Assembly: GCA_010909165.1 (NCBI GenBank)
Contig: MU008167.1
Coordinates: forward strand, 1 to 64,000
Source: Anthoceros angustus
Taxonomy: Eukaryota > Streptophyta > Anthocerotopsida > Anthocerotales > Anthocerotaceae
Direction: 5' to 3'
Length of the DNA stretch: 64,000 nt
The notes below the pieces were generated by a model. It had not been told where the DNA came from and did no database searches. It worked only from the letters and a program-made list of their open reading frames with translations. Positions 10,351-21,740 of this stretch are shown piece after piece (positions within the stretch are counted from its first letter, which is position 1; the number at the start of each line of letters is the position of its first letter). Made by a program: the position numbers and the translations under genes.

Positions 10351-12331
10351 TAGCCTTCGCAAAAGCAAGGCCTATGGTATGACCTTTCTTGATAAAAGTT
10401 GGGAAAAAGGTAGGAAGGAGTTAGAGGGAACACATGTAGATCCATGTGCCATAGAAAAATTAGAGCTAGAATGTGGTAAGGTGGTGAAGATTTCTAAGTG
10501 TAGAGGAGATGGTAGAGTTTAAGAAGTGCGGGAAGAGCATGAGAATGGTTTCATTTTTCGAAAAACCGGAGAGCGACTTGAGGCCACAGATGACCGATTT
10601 CGACGAGGAGTTGGTTGCCACACCTGAAGGGGAGGACGTGAGCATGTTGTAGACGGCCTAAGGATTGATCAGCAAGACTTGTTGCCAGCAGAGAGGCCAA
10701 ATGAGCAAGAAGGAGCGCAGTGAAAGGCCGCAGCAGGACAACTGGAACCGAGAGAGGATAAGGGCGCCAGCATGGGCGCGAGGAGGAGGCTGAAATGCTC
10801 CTCAAGGGTGAGTAGTCAAGAGGGCTGCAAGTGGAGGCCATCACGATGGCAAAGAAAGAAGCAAAAAAGAGAGCACAAGAGGAAGGCGCCCACTTGGCGA
10901 GGTCAGAAGCCAGGCGCCATGAGGCCGCAAGGAGGAGAAGGCCCTAGGGAGGTGGACACGCCAGAGGGCGAAGGAGGAGATGCGCTTCATGAAAAGTTTG
11001 AGCAGAAACTGCAGAAGGGAGAGTTGGCAGATCTGTGGGCAATCACTCAAAATTCGACCATGGAGGTGCAGCAAGGCGAGGAGGTCGCCATGGGAGCGCA
11101 ATCTGGACCTGGACATGAGGCTAGGCCAACAAGAAGGGAGGAAATCGGAACTTGGTTGGAAGGGAGTCACAACGACCGTGCGAAAACTTGCGATTGGCAA
11201 AGCAGGAGGAAACGGTTTTGTGAATGAGGTTGAGCATGCCGAGCAACAACGTGGTTTGCTGGTAAGCGAGCTAGCAAGAGACCACAACGGTGGCAAGGAT
11301 GATGGAGAAATTGCGAAGAAATCACAATTTGGAGGAAGGAGAAGTGGCACACAAAAATGGTGTGCTGAGGAGCTGTGTGCGCTAGAGCCCAGGAGCGAGG
11401 ATGGCTCTATGGTGATGTGTATGAAGGAGGATTGTGGAGAAATCACACCTCAAGATATGCTTGCAGTGGAATTGCAAGAAGGAGCGTCGACCAATTCACG
11501 GTCGATTGCGGAAATTGCCGTGAAACCGCAACGTAAGGAGATCGCTGCTAGAGCGTGATCTAGGGCTAGACATGAGTCTAGAAGGTCGGGAGATGGTGTA
11601 CCAGCGATGATGCACAGGTCCACGACCTGCAGGCACGGATGCCTGCAGCATCGACATGCAGGGAGAAGCTAGTTTTGTGAGCCGAGTTGAAGGCGGGGTT
11701 GTGGCCACAGCACCAACATCCACTGGTGAACAAGCTAGATGGAAACAAGCAAGGCGTGGCTGGCCTAGAGGCTGAAGAGCAAGTCTTGATGCTGTTGGAA
11801 AGCCCAGGATCCGTGAAGGGAGTTTTGTGCAGGAGATGCTGCAACCTAATGAATTGGGGATTCCGAGCGAGGAGAAAGGGTGAGCAGTCAAGAGGGCTGC
11901 AAGTGGAGGCCACGAAGTTGGCAAAGGGAGAAGAGAAACGGAGAAATCGGAGGACTCCCACACATGGCGGTGTGGGAAGAGTATGATGGAGCCTCGGAGT
12001 AGGGACGGCTCGAGGATGGTGTGCATGGAAAGAAGCGGTGAAGAAACCGCTGCGATCAAGGGAGCTTGCAGAAAAGGAATTGGCGAATTCATGGGCGCCA
12101 AGGAAGCCACTTTTGTGGAGGTACGGCATGTCGAGAGTATTGTCGAGGAGCGCGAGCTAGCTCGGGCCAGAGCCTAAGGTTATCATGGCGACCACCGCTG
12201 CAAGAAGAGCAAGTTGACGAGGCGTGGATACCGCAGGCTGGCCGATGCAAGGAGCAAAGGCCCACGGGTCATAATGTACATGCTGTAGTGTCCGGCAGGG
12301 CGGGTGAAGTGGCAAAAGTGCATGCAAGAGG
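10351..12331 (+). pseudogene. Degenerate charged, coiled-coil-like element interior
   Basis: Glu/Lys/Arg/Ala-rich readings on the plus strand are broken by many stops. The longest run is at 10980-11558 (192 codons), with others at 10772-11227 and 11687-11986. The DNA block AAGAGGGCTGCAAGTGGAGG recurs near 10818 and 11890, and a variant occurs near 13570, so the region grew in part by internal duplication. It resembles the coiled-coil part of the Gag-like relics in composition only. No protease, RT or integrase motif is seen. Confidence 0.35.
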
Positions 12332-12703
12332 TTGGAGGCCATTATTAGTGTAAATCACGGTGAAGAAGATCTTAGATGCAGCATTGTGGGCTTACAGAAA
12401 GCGGAGAAAGTGACTACCAAGAAGACTCTATTATTTAACGATGGGGATGTCTCCGTGATGCTTGAATTTGAGGTACCTACCTATAGATCATGGAGGATGA
12501 GCGATAATCAGAGGAGAGTCGAAGTTAGACTAGAGTCTTTCATAGAGCATGAGGAATGTAGGGAAGAGGCTTTAGAAGAAACCCATAATCTGTGGAGCTT
12601 AGAAAGGAGAGGCATGATGGGAATTAAGGAAGCAAGAGGCTATCATGGCCGGGATTTGGTTCTTCTATATGATGGTCGTTACATGGATTTCCTGGAAGCT
12701 TAG
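12332..12703 (+). CDS. Unrecognised 123-residue frame in element interior
   Basis: An uninterrupted frame starting with MEAIISVNHGEEDLR and ending DGRYMDFLEA. It is acidic and mixed in composition, less repetitive than its surroundings, with no membrane segment or signal peptide. I recognise no family. It may be a surviving exon-like piece of the element polyprotein or a chance frame. Confidence 0.25.
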   Translation: MEAIISVNHGEEDLRCSIVGLQKAEKVTTKKTLLFNDGDVSVMLEFEVPTYRSWRMSDNQRRVEVRLESFIEHEECREEALEETHNLWSLERRGMMGIKEARGYHGRDLVLLYDGRYMDFLEA

Positions 12704-14330
12704 GACCGATGTGGTGGTGGTGGTATGAGAATGGATCCGCAAACACGCAGGCCGGATGGGGATTTGCTACCCAGAGTGAATGGGTGGAAGGTTAAGAAGC
12801 ACCTTCAAGAGTCTGTGTTGAGGACGCAAACAGTGAGGAGGGGAGTATGTGGAATGCAAAAGTTTGGGCAATCGGTTTAAGTGAGTTGTTTTTGAACAGT
12901 CCAATTTTTGATAGAAATGGTTTGGTGGAAACATGCGAAATGTTTTGTTCCGATTGAAGCCGGATGGGGATGTCAAGGCAGAGGATACTTAGGGAAAAGA
13001 AACGGATCAAATGACCTTCTAGTGAGGAGGGTAGGAGACATATGTGAACGGGAGATGTCCCACTAGGAGGTATCCTACCACCGAGAAACTCCTACCACGG
13101 TAGGAGAAACTCCTACCACCGTAGGTATGGGTAGGAGAATGTCCCACCACCGTAGGTAAGCGGCCTAGCGCTTTTGATGACCCACCCACAGGAGTAGCTC
13201 CTACCACCGGAAAAGGGTGAAGGCAATTAAGCCAAGGAAGTAGCTTGAGGTTGCGCATGCTGATAGGCTTGCAGAGGCAAAGGCCTGATTATTGGGGCCA
13301 CCACCAAGTTTGAGGGGAAGGCAAAGTAATTTGCCACATGTGTGGAAGAAGTGAGACATGGGTGTGCTCATATTGCTGAGATTTTGCAAAGAAGGAGGAC
13401 CTGCTAGGTAGAGATGTGTGGCAAGGGTTGTCAGGGAAGATGGGCCAAGTGCCCGTAATGGTGGAATCAGTGATCCGCAGGCTCTAGGTTGGGAGCTCAA
13501 GATGCAGAGAGGAGCAGAATTGGTGCAAGGATGGGAGCGAGGAGCTCATGTTGAGGGTGAGCAGCCACAAGGGTTGCAAGAGGAGGCCATGGCGGTGCCG
13601 AGGCACATGGAAGTGCTCAATGGAGTCACGATGTGAGGATGGCGGTGTTGAACTAGGAAAGGCCGTGGTAGAGCACTCACGCAGTTGAATTTGTAGCCGG
13701 GCTGCAAGATGGAGGTGTGGCCAAACCATAGAAGGCGCGTGTGTGGGCAACATGGTGAAGGGATCACAACGGGTGTGCATCATGACGGCGGAATTTGCAA
13801 AATGCAAGTCAAAGTGAAGGGAGGCCGTTGTGGTGGCCGCGAGGAGAAATGGGTAGCAAGGAGGGTTGATACGAGATGTTGTTGAGGTGTGAGGAGTTCA
13901 CCGGGGAATAAGTGGAGTTTATTCAAGTTGATTGTTGTGCACAAGTCAATTTGGTGTGTTGGACAATGAAGTATAAGAACTCCAGAGTTAAGCGTCCTAA
14001 GGGTGGATCAGTAGTGAGATGGGGTGCCTTTTGTGTGAGGTGTTTCAACTTATTATATTTGCAAAAGTCACATGAGAGCCCTACGAGGGGTAGGTGTAGG
14101 GTGATAGTTGGCCCTACAAGAATGGAGGGGGCCTACATGGAGAGCCGCATAGGGTGTCAAAAGCTGTAGGGTAGCACGAGGGGTACATAGGATGGCACAT
14201 GATGGCACGAGGGATGGTAGAGGATGGTAGTGGACGAGGGCATGGCACATAGGAGGGGAGTGCACACGGGAGGAGGTGCACCCACGGGAGTGTGAAGGAG
14301 GTCCCCACGAGAGTGTGAAGGAGGTGCACC
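12704..14330. other. Element interior without supported gene
   Basis: Broken, charged plus-strand readings continue. A GGTGGTGGTGGTATGAG stretch lies near 12710. The GGGTTGCAAGAGGAGGCCATG block near 13576 repeats the motif seen at 10818 and 11890. Palindromes occur at 13060-13205. Confidence 0.4.
13060..13205. repeat. Palindrome cluster
   Basis: About five copies or half-copies of the CTACC-N2-GGTAG motif occur, including ACTCCTACCACGGTAGGAG and ACTCCTACCACCGTAGG. Confidence 0.75.
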
Positions 14331-14332
14331 TA

Positions 14333-14408
14333 TGTATGTATGTATGTATGTATGACATGTATGTATGTATGTATGACATGTATGTATGTATGTATGTATG
14401 TATGTATG

Positions 14409-14440
<32 letters not shown>

Positions 14441-14530
14441 TGTATGTAGTATGTATGTATGTATTCATGTATTCATGTATGTATGTATGTAGGCATGTAT
14501 TCATGTATGTATTCATGTATGTATTCATGT
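14333..14530. repeat. Tetranucleotide microsatellite (TATG)n
   Basis: About 200 bp of GTAT/TATG repeats, interrupted by GACATGTATG and TTCATGTATG variants toward the right end. The His/Thr/Tyr-rich frames on the minus strand here are a product of this repeat. Confidence 0.95.
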
Positions 14531-14579
14531 AGAACTGCATATAGGTTCACAAGATAGAGGAAGAGGAGAAGGAGGTGCA

Positions 14580-14870
14580 CCCTACGAGGGTAGGTAGATA
14601 GGTAGGATGTAGGTAGCAGGCCCCATTAGTAGGTAGATAGGTAGGATGAGAGTGTCTCACCATAGGAAGTGGAGAGGTCTCCCACCGTAGGAAGTGGAGA
14701 GGTCTCCCACCGTAGGAAGTGGAGAGGATTCACGTGCAACTAAGTGGGGGACACTACATGGATGGGAAGCAAGATTTGATAACGCAGTACAAACCTAGGA
14801 AGTAATAATAAAACATAAATATGTGGGGTAGGTAGTAGGAGTGGAGAGGTCTCCCACCGTAGGAAGTGGA
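14580..14870. repeat. Short tandem repeats: GGTAGGTAGAT and a 25-bp unit
   Basis: GTAGGTAGATAGGTAGGAT occurs twice (about 14590 and 14630). A unit reading GGTCTCCCACCGTAGGAAG plus TGGAGA is repeated at 14670-14725 and again near 14845. The unit contains half of the CTACC/GGTAG palindrome. Confidence 0.8.
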
Positions 14871-14910
14871 GGAAGAGGAGGAAGAGCTTGAATTGCACTA
14901 AGAGCTTGTG

Positions 14911-15425
14911 CATGCAAAGGAATGCAAAGGAAAGCTAGGACAAGGACTTGGTGAGAATGCCCATGTGTGTGCAAGGAGAAGGAGGTGTGCATAAGGAGTT
15001 GTGTGAAGGGATTTGAAGCACAATGTGAAGAGGGCAAGGAGCTGAATTTTGCGTGCCTAGGACCTTGCAAGTGAGGGATTTGGGGACGAAGCATGGAGTT
15101 GTGGCATCAAGGTTGAGCTAGGTGGGACCGTGGAGTGAAGAGGAAGTAAGTGGAAAATAAAGGTTGCTCTTGGTGGATTTTGTGTGGCAAGTGAAGGCTC
15201 GCAATTGTGTGTAGAAACCGAGGTGACGACTAGGTAGAAACAAGTGGTGCCCAAGCTTGCTGGCAGCAATTATCTTGAAGGGTGCAAGATGAGGAAAGTT
15301 GCACCTAAGAAGGGCAAGTCAAGGTTAGGGAGCCAGGAGAAGAGGAACTTGAGGAACTGGAGGATAGGGATGCAAGGATCGATCCAGTGTTGGACAGCCC
15401 AACACATCCGATAGTGCCAGGAACG
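14911..15425 (+). repeat. Direct repeat R1, copy 2
   Basis: Collinear with 7395-7874, including GCAAAGGAATGCAAAGGAAA, GAGCTGAATTTTGCGTGCC and CCCAACACATCCG. Copy 1 joins an LTR; this copy joins a pyrimidine-rich stretch (TTTTATTTTTCTTTTTC near 15488). Confidence 0.8.
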
Positions 15426-15560
15426 CCAAATTTGGGTCCACTTAGAAGAGGGGCGATGCCTCTTAGTTTTGTTCATATTAGTTAGGTTTTATTTTTCTTT
15501 TTCTTTTCTCACCAATGTAATCGGAAGACAACAAGGAGTGGCAAGTGGAGAAGCAAGGAC
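15426..15560. other. Pyrimidine-rich stretch, no gene
   Basis: A TTTTATTTTTCTTTTTCTTT tract lies between the direct repeat and the next gag-like relic. Confidence 0.5.
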
Positions 15561-16900
15561 AGATTTATACCCTCGACTGGGATGAAGGAGGAAAACAGAT
15601 TCAAAACGGGTCCAACGACGAAAGGACGGAGGTCCGGACAGAGGTCCGGGAAAGTTTACGCCGAGAGGAAGGTTCATGGAAGGCCGAACCTCGCCAAGAA
15701 GGAGGGTCAGGTGCTGCCTAGTGGCGGCGGCCAGTCACGCCCGCCGTATAGACATGCAATGGAGTAAAGTCCTTACTCCACCGGAAGACGCGCGCGAGAA
15801 GGGTCGAAGGCCGCAATTTCGGCCGAGCGAGCTTGAGGTGGTGCGCGAGCCGGCTGTGACAAAGCGCTGAAAGGAGGAGGAAGAGGCGCAACAAAGACCA
15901 AGGAGGAGCGATGCATGCATATATAGAGAAATCGCCCTGGCGCCGGAGGAAGAAATCAGCGCTGCCCTTGGCCTTGGTTGAGGAATTCCAAACGTCTGAA
16001 GGGAAAGGTCCTGGCCTCTGGACAGGGAAATTTCGTCCTGGCCTTTGGGTGTGGAAAATCCTTCCTCACCCTATATATGTAAGAGGGGAGGCCGAGGTCG
16101 CCAAGAATGAAGAACTGAGGCCAAACTCAAGGAGCCGGAGGGAGGACAGCCATGGAGTAAGGAGCGTGAGGAGCTCATGAAGCAAGCAACGGAGGTCAAT
16201 TAACCAACGGGAAGGAAGAGGTAGCCCACCGGAGGAAAATGATGCATCGCATGTCGGTCGCCGTAAGCAACGCCAGTTGATGCATGGCAGAAGGGATACC
16301 GGAGGCATGGAAGAGAGATGTCACGAGAATGTCACTTTACGCCTGCTTGAGTGAGGTGACGCTGAGAGGGATGCGCTATGGTAAGATAGCCTCGTGGAGA
16401 GTGGCCCGAGGAATTTGATGAGATTTGTTTGAAGGGCCGTGAGAGATGCAGTCCACTTACATGCTAGGGTCAACAAGTTTGCTAAGGAGATGCGCCTTGT
16501 TGACAAGGAAGTTGTTGGGTCCCCACGATGACAGGGAGATTTTGAAGAATTGCACCCCGCCTCGAGATTCGTGGACTTGGAGAGTGAATGGATGCAAGGC
16601 TCAATGTGGGAGGAGCCAATGGAAGAGGAAGAGATTTCCAGCAGGGTAGAGTTGGTGGGGTGTCCGCACAGATGTGAGTGCACCAACACCCAACCGCCTG
16701 AGGTAATTGCGCGGCAGACAGATGGCTATAGAGGCCAAGGCCTACAAGAGCGCCTGCAAGAGGGTGGCGCCACCGCCATCAAGATCACGAGACAGTGTGG
16801 AGGTTCCCGCCAGACGAGTGAAGAGATCCTGGGGACACAAGCCAAGAGGAGGAAGATGGTGGTTGGCCAACACCCAAGAAGAAGTAGGCGATAGTTGGTA
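15561..16900 (+). pseudogene. Third gag-like relic (plus strand)
   Basis: Broken plus-strand charged readings contain LLGPHDDREILKN near 16515-16550, followed by a block resembling the bases after the same motif near 380-440. A TATATATGTAAGAGGGGAGG stretch near 16071 could be an LTR TATA region of a related element. No enzymatic motif is visible. I infer another copy of the Gag-like family, more diverged than those at 3715 and 29215. Confidence 0.4.
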
Positions 16901-17390
16901 GGGAGTGAATGGGTCATTAAGACCCCTAGGGGTTAGTGGGATTGTTAGGAGGTAGGTTAAGAACCTTTAAGAGGCCACCTACTTAAAACCGTAAGCAACC
17001 CCACCTACCCCACCGACTTAATTAATGCTAGGGTTTGGGGAGCTCCTATAAGAGGGAGGAGCTCATAATAAAATGTCATGCCTTGCCTCCCGGGTGTGCT
17101 TGTCTTGCTACACAAGCGGTGACCGTGAGGGTGCATGGTGTTTGGTAGGGTCTTGAGGTGCGGTGACTGTGGTGAGGGCGGGCCCAAACCTTTCTTTCTC
17201 GGAGGTAGCACCGGTAGCGCTCGAGGTGAGGGAGCGCATTGTGGTTGCGTGACGGTGCTGCATCGTGGAAGACTAGCAAGACCCCGCAAAGACGCGGACG
17301 CCAGCCCAAATGTCCGCCTAGGTCCGTGAGGGCAATGCCCTATGATCTCGAGGCGCTGGGAGGCCGAGGCGCCTGAGATAGTTAGCTAGG
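16901..17390 (+). mobile_element. LTR-like fragment of a second subfamily
   Basis: ACCCCTAGGGGTTAGTGGG is followed by a TATA-like CTCCTATAAGAGGGAGGAGC near 17043 and ATAATAAAATGTCATGCC, the layout seen in the main LTRs (TATA, AAGTAAAATTATCGTGTC) with different sequence. The AATTAATGCTAGGGTTTGG just upstream is also promoter-like. The ends are not defined. Confidence 0.4.
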
Positions 17391-17605
17391 AAGAGTGGAA
17401 GAGGTAGATTAGAGAAGAGAGGAGAAGAGAGGAGAGAAAAGAGAGAAAAGAGAAAAGAGAAAAGAGAGAGAGCGAGAGAGTGAGAGCGAGAGGACGAGAG
17501 AGGAGCTAGAGAGGATAGGGAGCAAGAGAGGAGAAGGAAGGAGCAAGAGAGAAAAGAGAAAAGACAAAAGAGAAGAGAGGAGGAAGAAACCTAGAAAAGA
17601 GAGGA
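17391..17605. repeat. Purine tract (GAGAA/AAGAG)n
   Basis: About 210 bp that are almost entirely A and G on the plus strand, mostly AGAGAAAAGAG-type repeats. No frame is credible in it. Confidence 0.9.
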
Positions 17606-18009
17606 AGGTGGAATTTCAAGGGTGGACAAGAGCTTGAGGGGCGGCCCCAAATTTGTCATGAGAAGGGTCTTAGGGAGTGTAGGAACTGCTACTGGTGGGA
17701 GGATTGCCCATCAGACGGTGATTTGGGGTCCCCAAGGTCGCCACGCAGACATGGTCCTCTCTGACGAGGTCCGCGCGACGAGTCATCGCGGCGAGGGTAG
17801 TGTGACTTACCGAGGGTGGGTCACCGCGTCCGTAGGAGGGTAGTTAGTCACGGCCACAGACGGGAGCCGAGAGTCGAGAGGTCACTGAGGGCGCACCTCC
17901 ATTCGAAGGGAAAGGGCTCCCCACCCTTCGTGGAACGAAACCCACTGCACGAACCGAACTGATGGGTGTGGCCGCCAGGCCGAGGGTTCCCGGGTCCCCG
18001 GAACCTCCC
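17606..18009. other. No supported gene before LTR B
   Basis: Mixed GC-rich sequence with short frames only. The last bases (GGTTCCCGGGTCCCCGGAACC, about 17985-18005) form an imperfect palindrome just before the LTR-side repeat. Confidence 0.35.
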
Positions 18010-19484
18010 ACCACATGTATGGAAGGCCGAGAGGATGACTTGGAGGAGGAAGAGGAAGGCATGGAGCAAGATCCGCCACGGGAGACCTTCTTGCAGAGAG
18101 AGTGGAGGCGAGGGGCCATAAGAAGTGACCCCACGTCCGTAGGAGGTGTAGAGGGTGGCCCTACATCCGTAGGATCACCCGGGTGCGACGGCATCTAGAG
18201 GTAATTGAAGAGGGTGGTAGCTTGGAGCGTGGGCTCATTGCTTAGGGGAAGACTTTTCTTTAGGAGGACAGTATTAATGCTTGTCAACCCAAAGAGGGTG
18301 TGTTGACTAGCTGGATAGGAATGTTGATGAGCCATTAAGGCTCACATAGGTAGAATTTGCTAGAATAGAATTTTACCCAAGATGCTTGGATGTCGAACTT
18401 AACCGACCAAGAGGATACACTAAAATAAGGAGTGAGGCTGTGAGGGCGCCTGTGGGAGGTCAGTATGTGAGGACCTCCCTATAAAAGGAGGAGCTTGTGA
18501 AGTAAAATTATCGTGTCTTGCGCCCTACCTCTAGTCCTTTGCTCCTTGTGAAGGAAGTTCGTGCCGCAAGCTAATGTAGCCCGGTAGAGAGGAGTTTCAT
18601 GACCGGAGTGTTTATGGAGAGCTCGCCTTGCGGGCGCCCGCAGTTGCTCCTTGTGAATGGTTGTGGAAATTGCTTTGCTTTGGGTGTGTGGCGATGCCCA
18701 AGGAACTCTCGGCTTGAGGGTAGACTACAGTGAAAGACTCGGAGGTTCTCGTCTGTGCAAACTCATAGCAACCGCCCAAGGAAGAACTTGTTGGCTTGTA
18801 GGCGCACCCTGTGCAGCCAGCCGAAGGGCGAGCTAGGGCAGTGAGCTTGAAGTAAGGTTAGATTAGGAGGATGAGGAGTTGAGTTGAGGTGAGTGTTGAG
18901 GAGAATGTGGAGCTGAATGTTGAGTAGAGGAGTAGGTAGAGATTAGAGTAAGAAGAAGGCCCAAGTCGAGCCTAAGGGAGGGTCCCAAATCGCACCAAAC
19001 CGAGACCGAAGCCGGGCTAAGGTCTCAAAATCACGGGTGGAGAAGTCGCGCTGTAGGGGGTCCCTGTGAGACGGTGGACCTACAGAGGGCGGACCTACGA
19101 CCGTAGGATGTCGCTGTAGGTCCAGGAGTGGTGATTCAGCAGAGGGCGTGGCGCCGCCGAGTTGGTGGTTGAGGATGTGCCAATTGTGGGAAGGCGGCGG
19201 GAAGGAATAGTGGAAGATCACGGGTGGTGAAGTCGCTGCAACGTAGGGGGTCCCACGTGTAGTCGCCGACACCGTCAGAGGGTGTGGACCCACAATGTAG
19301 GGGTGTCACAGAGGCGCAGATTTACGGGCAAAGGCAGCGTGGCTGTCAGAGGGAGCGTGAGAGGCGCCTGCTTGTTTAGAAGGCCGAGGTAGTGTAGTGT
19401 AGGTAGCATCGATTTCAAGATCCGACTGCTCCACAAGTCTCATGGGACGAAACCCAACGACAAACGACAGGGGATAAGTGTGGA
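18010..19484 (+). mobile_element. LTR B (3' LTR of the internal region 9340-18009)
   Basis: Collinear with LTR A from TGTATGGAAGGCCGAGAGG through the TATA box (ATAAAAGGAGG, about 18482) and the GTCTTGCGCC block to GGATAAGTGTGG near 19473. There it stops and joins Ty3 coding sequence at about 19485, so the last 40 bp or so are missing. With LTR A in the same orientation and a primer-binding site after LTR A, 7875-19484 can be read as one element of about 11.6 kb without a recognisable pol. Confidence 0.7.
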
Positions 19485-20740
19485 CGCTATTGCAGTAATG
19501 CCTGATCGCCCACCACAAAGCTACGAGGAGGACGAGGAAGAGATGTGCTTGGAAGATACATACCAAATCCAAGAGGCAACACCAGCCTGGGTACCAAAGA
19601 CTTATACCCTCAAGTTTACGAAACCCACCGGTATGGGTATTCGAATCGATGGTAAGGAACCCGTGATGATGAGTGCCATGTTGTTACAATTGTCGAGGGT
19701 CTCGCATCTTGCCTGGTTGCCCCTCCGCATCTCGCCAGGAATGGTGATTTTGAAAGGTGTGGTGGATTGCAAGCAATCAGTCACGAGGGGCCGCCGCCGC
19801 ATAATCAAGAAACATGTGAGGATTGCTCAACCTCCTACGGCGACCCACCCCCGCAGAAAGCCCGCTGCCGCAATGCAAGTCAAGATGCGCCATGGTCAGA
19901 TGGGAGGATTCCGAGGCTGCACCGAGGAGCCCGGAAGGGTTGGGGATGTGGATAGTGGTATTACGGAACTCGCGGTCGCTCAACGGGAGCGGCGAGAGGA
20001 AGGCGACACCCTAAGAAGGGGAACGGGGAAAAGAGAAAGAAGAACGGAGTGGAGCCCATAACGTCCGCAAGTGAGGAGGAAGGAAGAGGCGCTTCATCAA
20101 AGCGGGAAGGAAGAGAAGTCCAACCACAAAAGGCGACGAGGGACTCGATGGGAAAAGAAAAGGGCATGCGAATCCAAAATGGACGGGAGCAAGGCACGAA
20201 CGCCACACTTAACGCGAGGGTTGCGATTTTGGGGCATGGTGTGTAACTCCCTTAGCACCGAGACCGGATTCGAGGGTGAAGTGCAAAACGAGGACAATGA
20301 CGGCAGGGACTCGAGTCGACACATGGGGCGAAAAACCCGCAAGAGGAAAAAAGGATGAGTCGGCGCTTCGCCGATGTCGGGAAGTTATGGATATGATCCG
20401 ACAAGAATCGAATGACTCGACCATATACCACCATCGACCCACCCACCTACCGCCATCCTGCTTCAACGATCAACATCTCAAGAGCTACCGCGTTGTTGAA
20501 ATGACGGTTGGCAAGGAGAAACAGAAAACAACAAGTGTCCTTTCAATTTGGAAGCTATCATGGACCAAAAGTTCATGATAACATTCGACAGCGTGGACAA
20601 TCACATGTACCGCCAAAGAACTGGGGCATTGAAGGCGGCACAACCCAAGAAGAGACGGAACCTTTCCACCCCAAGGCAAACCCTTGCTGTGAATATGGTG
20701 GCCATGATGGACTGTGGTCCATGAGCTGATAGAAATTGCG
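19485..20740 (+). pseudogene. Ty3-type element, Gag/pre-protease part
   Basis: A frame of 193 codons (to 20061) runs through the LTR join and continues as YEEDEEEMCLEDTYQIQ and a Thr/Pro-rich stretch, then breaks into Lys/Arg-rich readings. It lies directly upstream of a protease, RT and RNase H on the same strand. A CEDC pair occurs near 19815 without a clear CCHC knuckle. The start codon at 19480 is probably accidental, because it sits in LTR-derived bases. Confidence 0.45.
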
Positions 20741-21010
20741 GATGTGTAATCAAGAAGGTGCCGCTAGATTCCGGGTCGGAGTCAACATCATGACAGAGGA
20801 GACCGCCTAAGCTTGGGTTGCGATAGAACATACATCAAAGGTGTTGGCGGACATGTCCAAAATGGCGCTAGGGGAGTTGACGGAGTCCTAACCCATATTG
20901 GTACCATTCCGCACTCATGGACTACGTGGTCATTAAACAAAAAGCGCTGTGGATATGAGGTTCTCATTGACGAACATGGATGTATGGGGCACGTTGCACC
21001 TTCAAATGGG
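20741..21010 (+). pseudogene. Ty3-type aspartic protease relic
   Basis: KVPLDSGS is read near 20758, followed, after a one-base frame change, by NIMTEETA. This is the catalytic D-S/T-G layout of retroviral-type proteases. The downstream part includes YEVLIDEHGCMG. The frame break next to the active site would abolish the product if real. Confidence 0.6.
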
Positions 21011-21740
21011 CAAGAAAGGAAGTGGATTCAAACCGACGGGACCCCAAAATTAAGGAGGAAGGATATGTTTGACTTGGAGCAGAGATACGACGTGTGGGAG
21101 ACACCCACAAACGGAGGGATACACCTCATCAAGATACCTGGGGAGAGGATGAGAAGGAGAAATTCCCATTCGCATATTTCGTGGTCGATGAAGAGGACGA
21201 CACCGGAGAGATATTCCCATTCCATCAACCTATTAGGGTGCTATGGAGTCACAATTGACAACGGTGGTGAGGATCGGACCGAAGGCCGGGACGAGGTCGA
21301 GGAACAGAAGTAGAGGTGGTCGAGCCGGGAGCGACGATCCGACAAACTTCGAGGGTGCGAGGAGGGTGTCTCACGCTTTACCTCGACGACCTATTCCGGA
21401 ATGGGGAATGCGAAGGAGAACCAAGACCGGAGGAAGGGTTCTAATCACATCCGCCGGTGGAAAGAGAGTGGCATGACGATGAGGTCAAGGACGTGGAAGT
21501 GTTGGCAAGGTCCTTAAGTTTTCGAATGATGAATGCACTTGGAAAGGGTATGAAACAAATTGCATGGAATTTATCCATGTTTTTGCTTTTGACGTTATGT
21601 ATATGAAGGGTATACCGAGGGAGTGGGGAGCACAAGATTGATCTCGAGGGTGTCGCCAACCGGATACCGCAATACAAGCTAAATCCAAAGTATTCAAGGT
21701 AAAGGAACAATTGGAGCTTTACTTATGCGCGGACGCCATA
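21011..21740 (+). pseudogene. Protease-RT linker, degenerate
   Basis: Charged plus-strand readings with several frame changes join the protease to the RT. No separate domain is recognised. A run near 21170 reads FVVDEEDD-like residues in one frame. Confidence 0.4.

Noticed and set aside
10841-11446. A 201-codon minus-strand frame opposite the element interior
   Set aside because: It is the shadow of charged plus-strand sequence, Ser/Leu/Pro-rich, with no known motif.
14157-14540. His/Thr/Tyr-rich minus-strand frame
   Set aside because: Produced by the TATG microsatellite.
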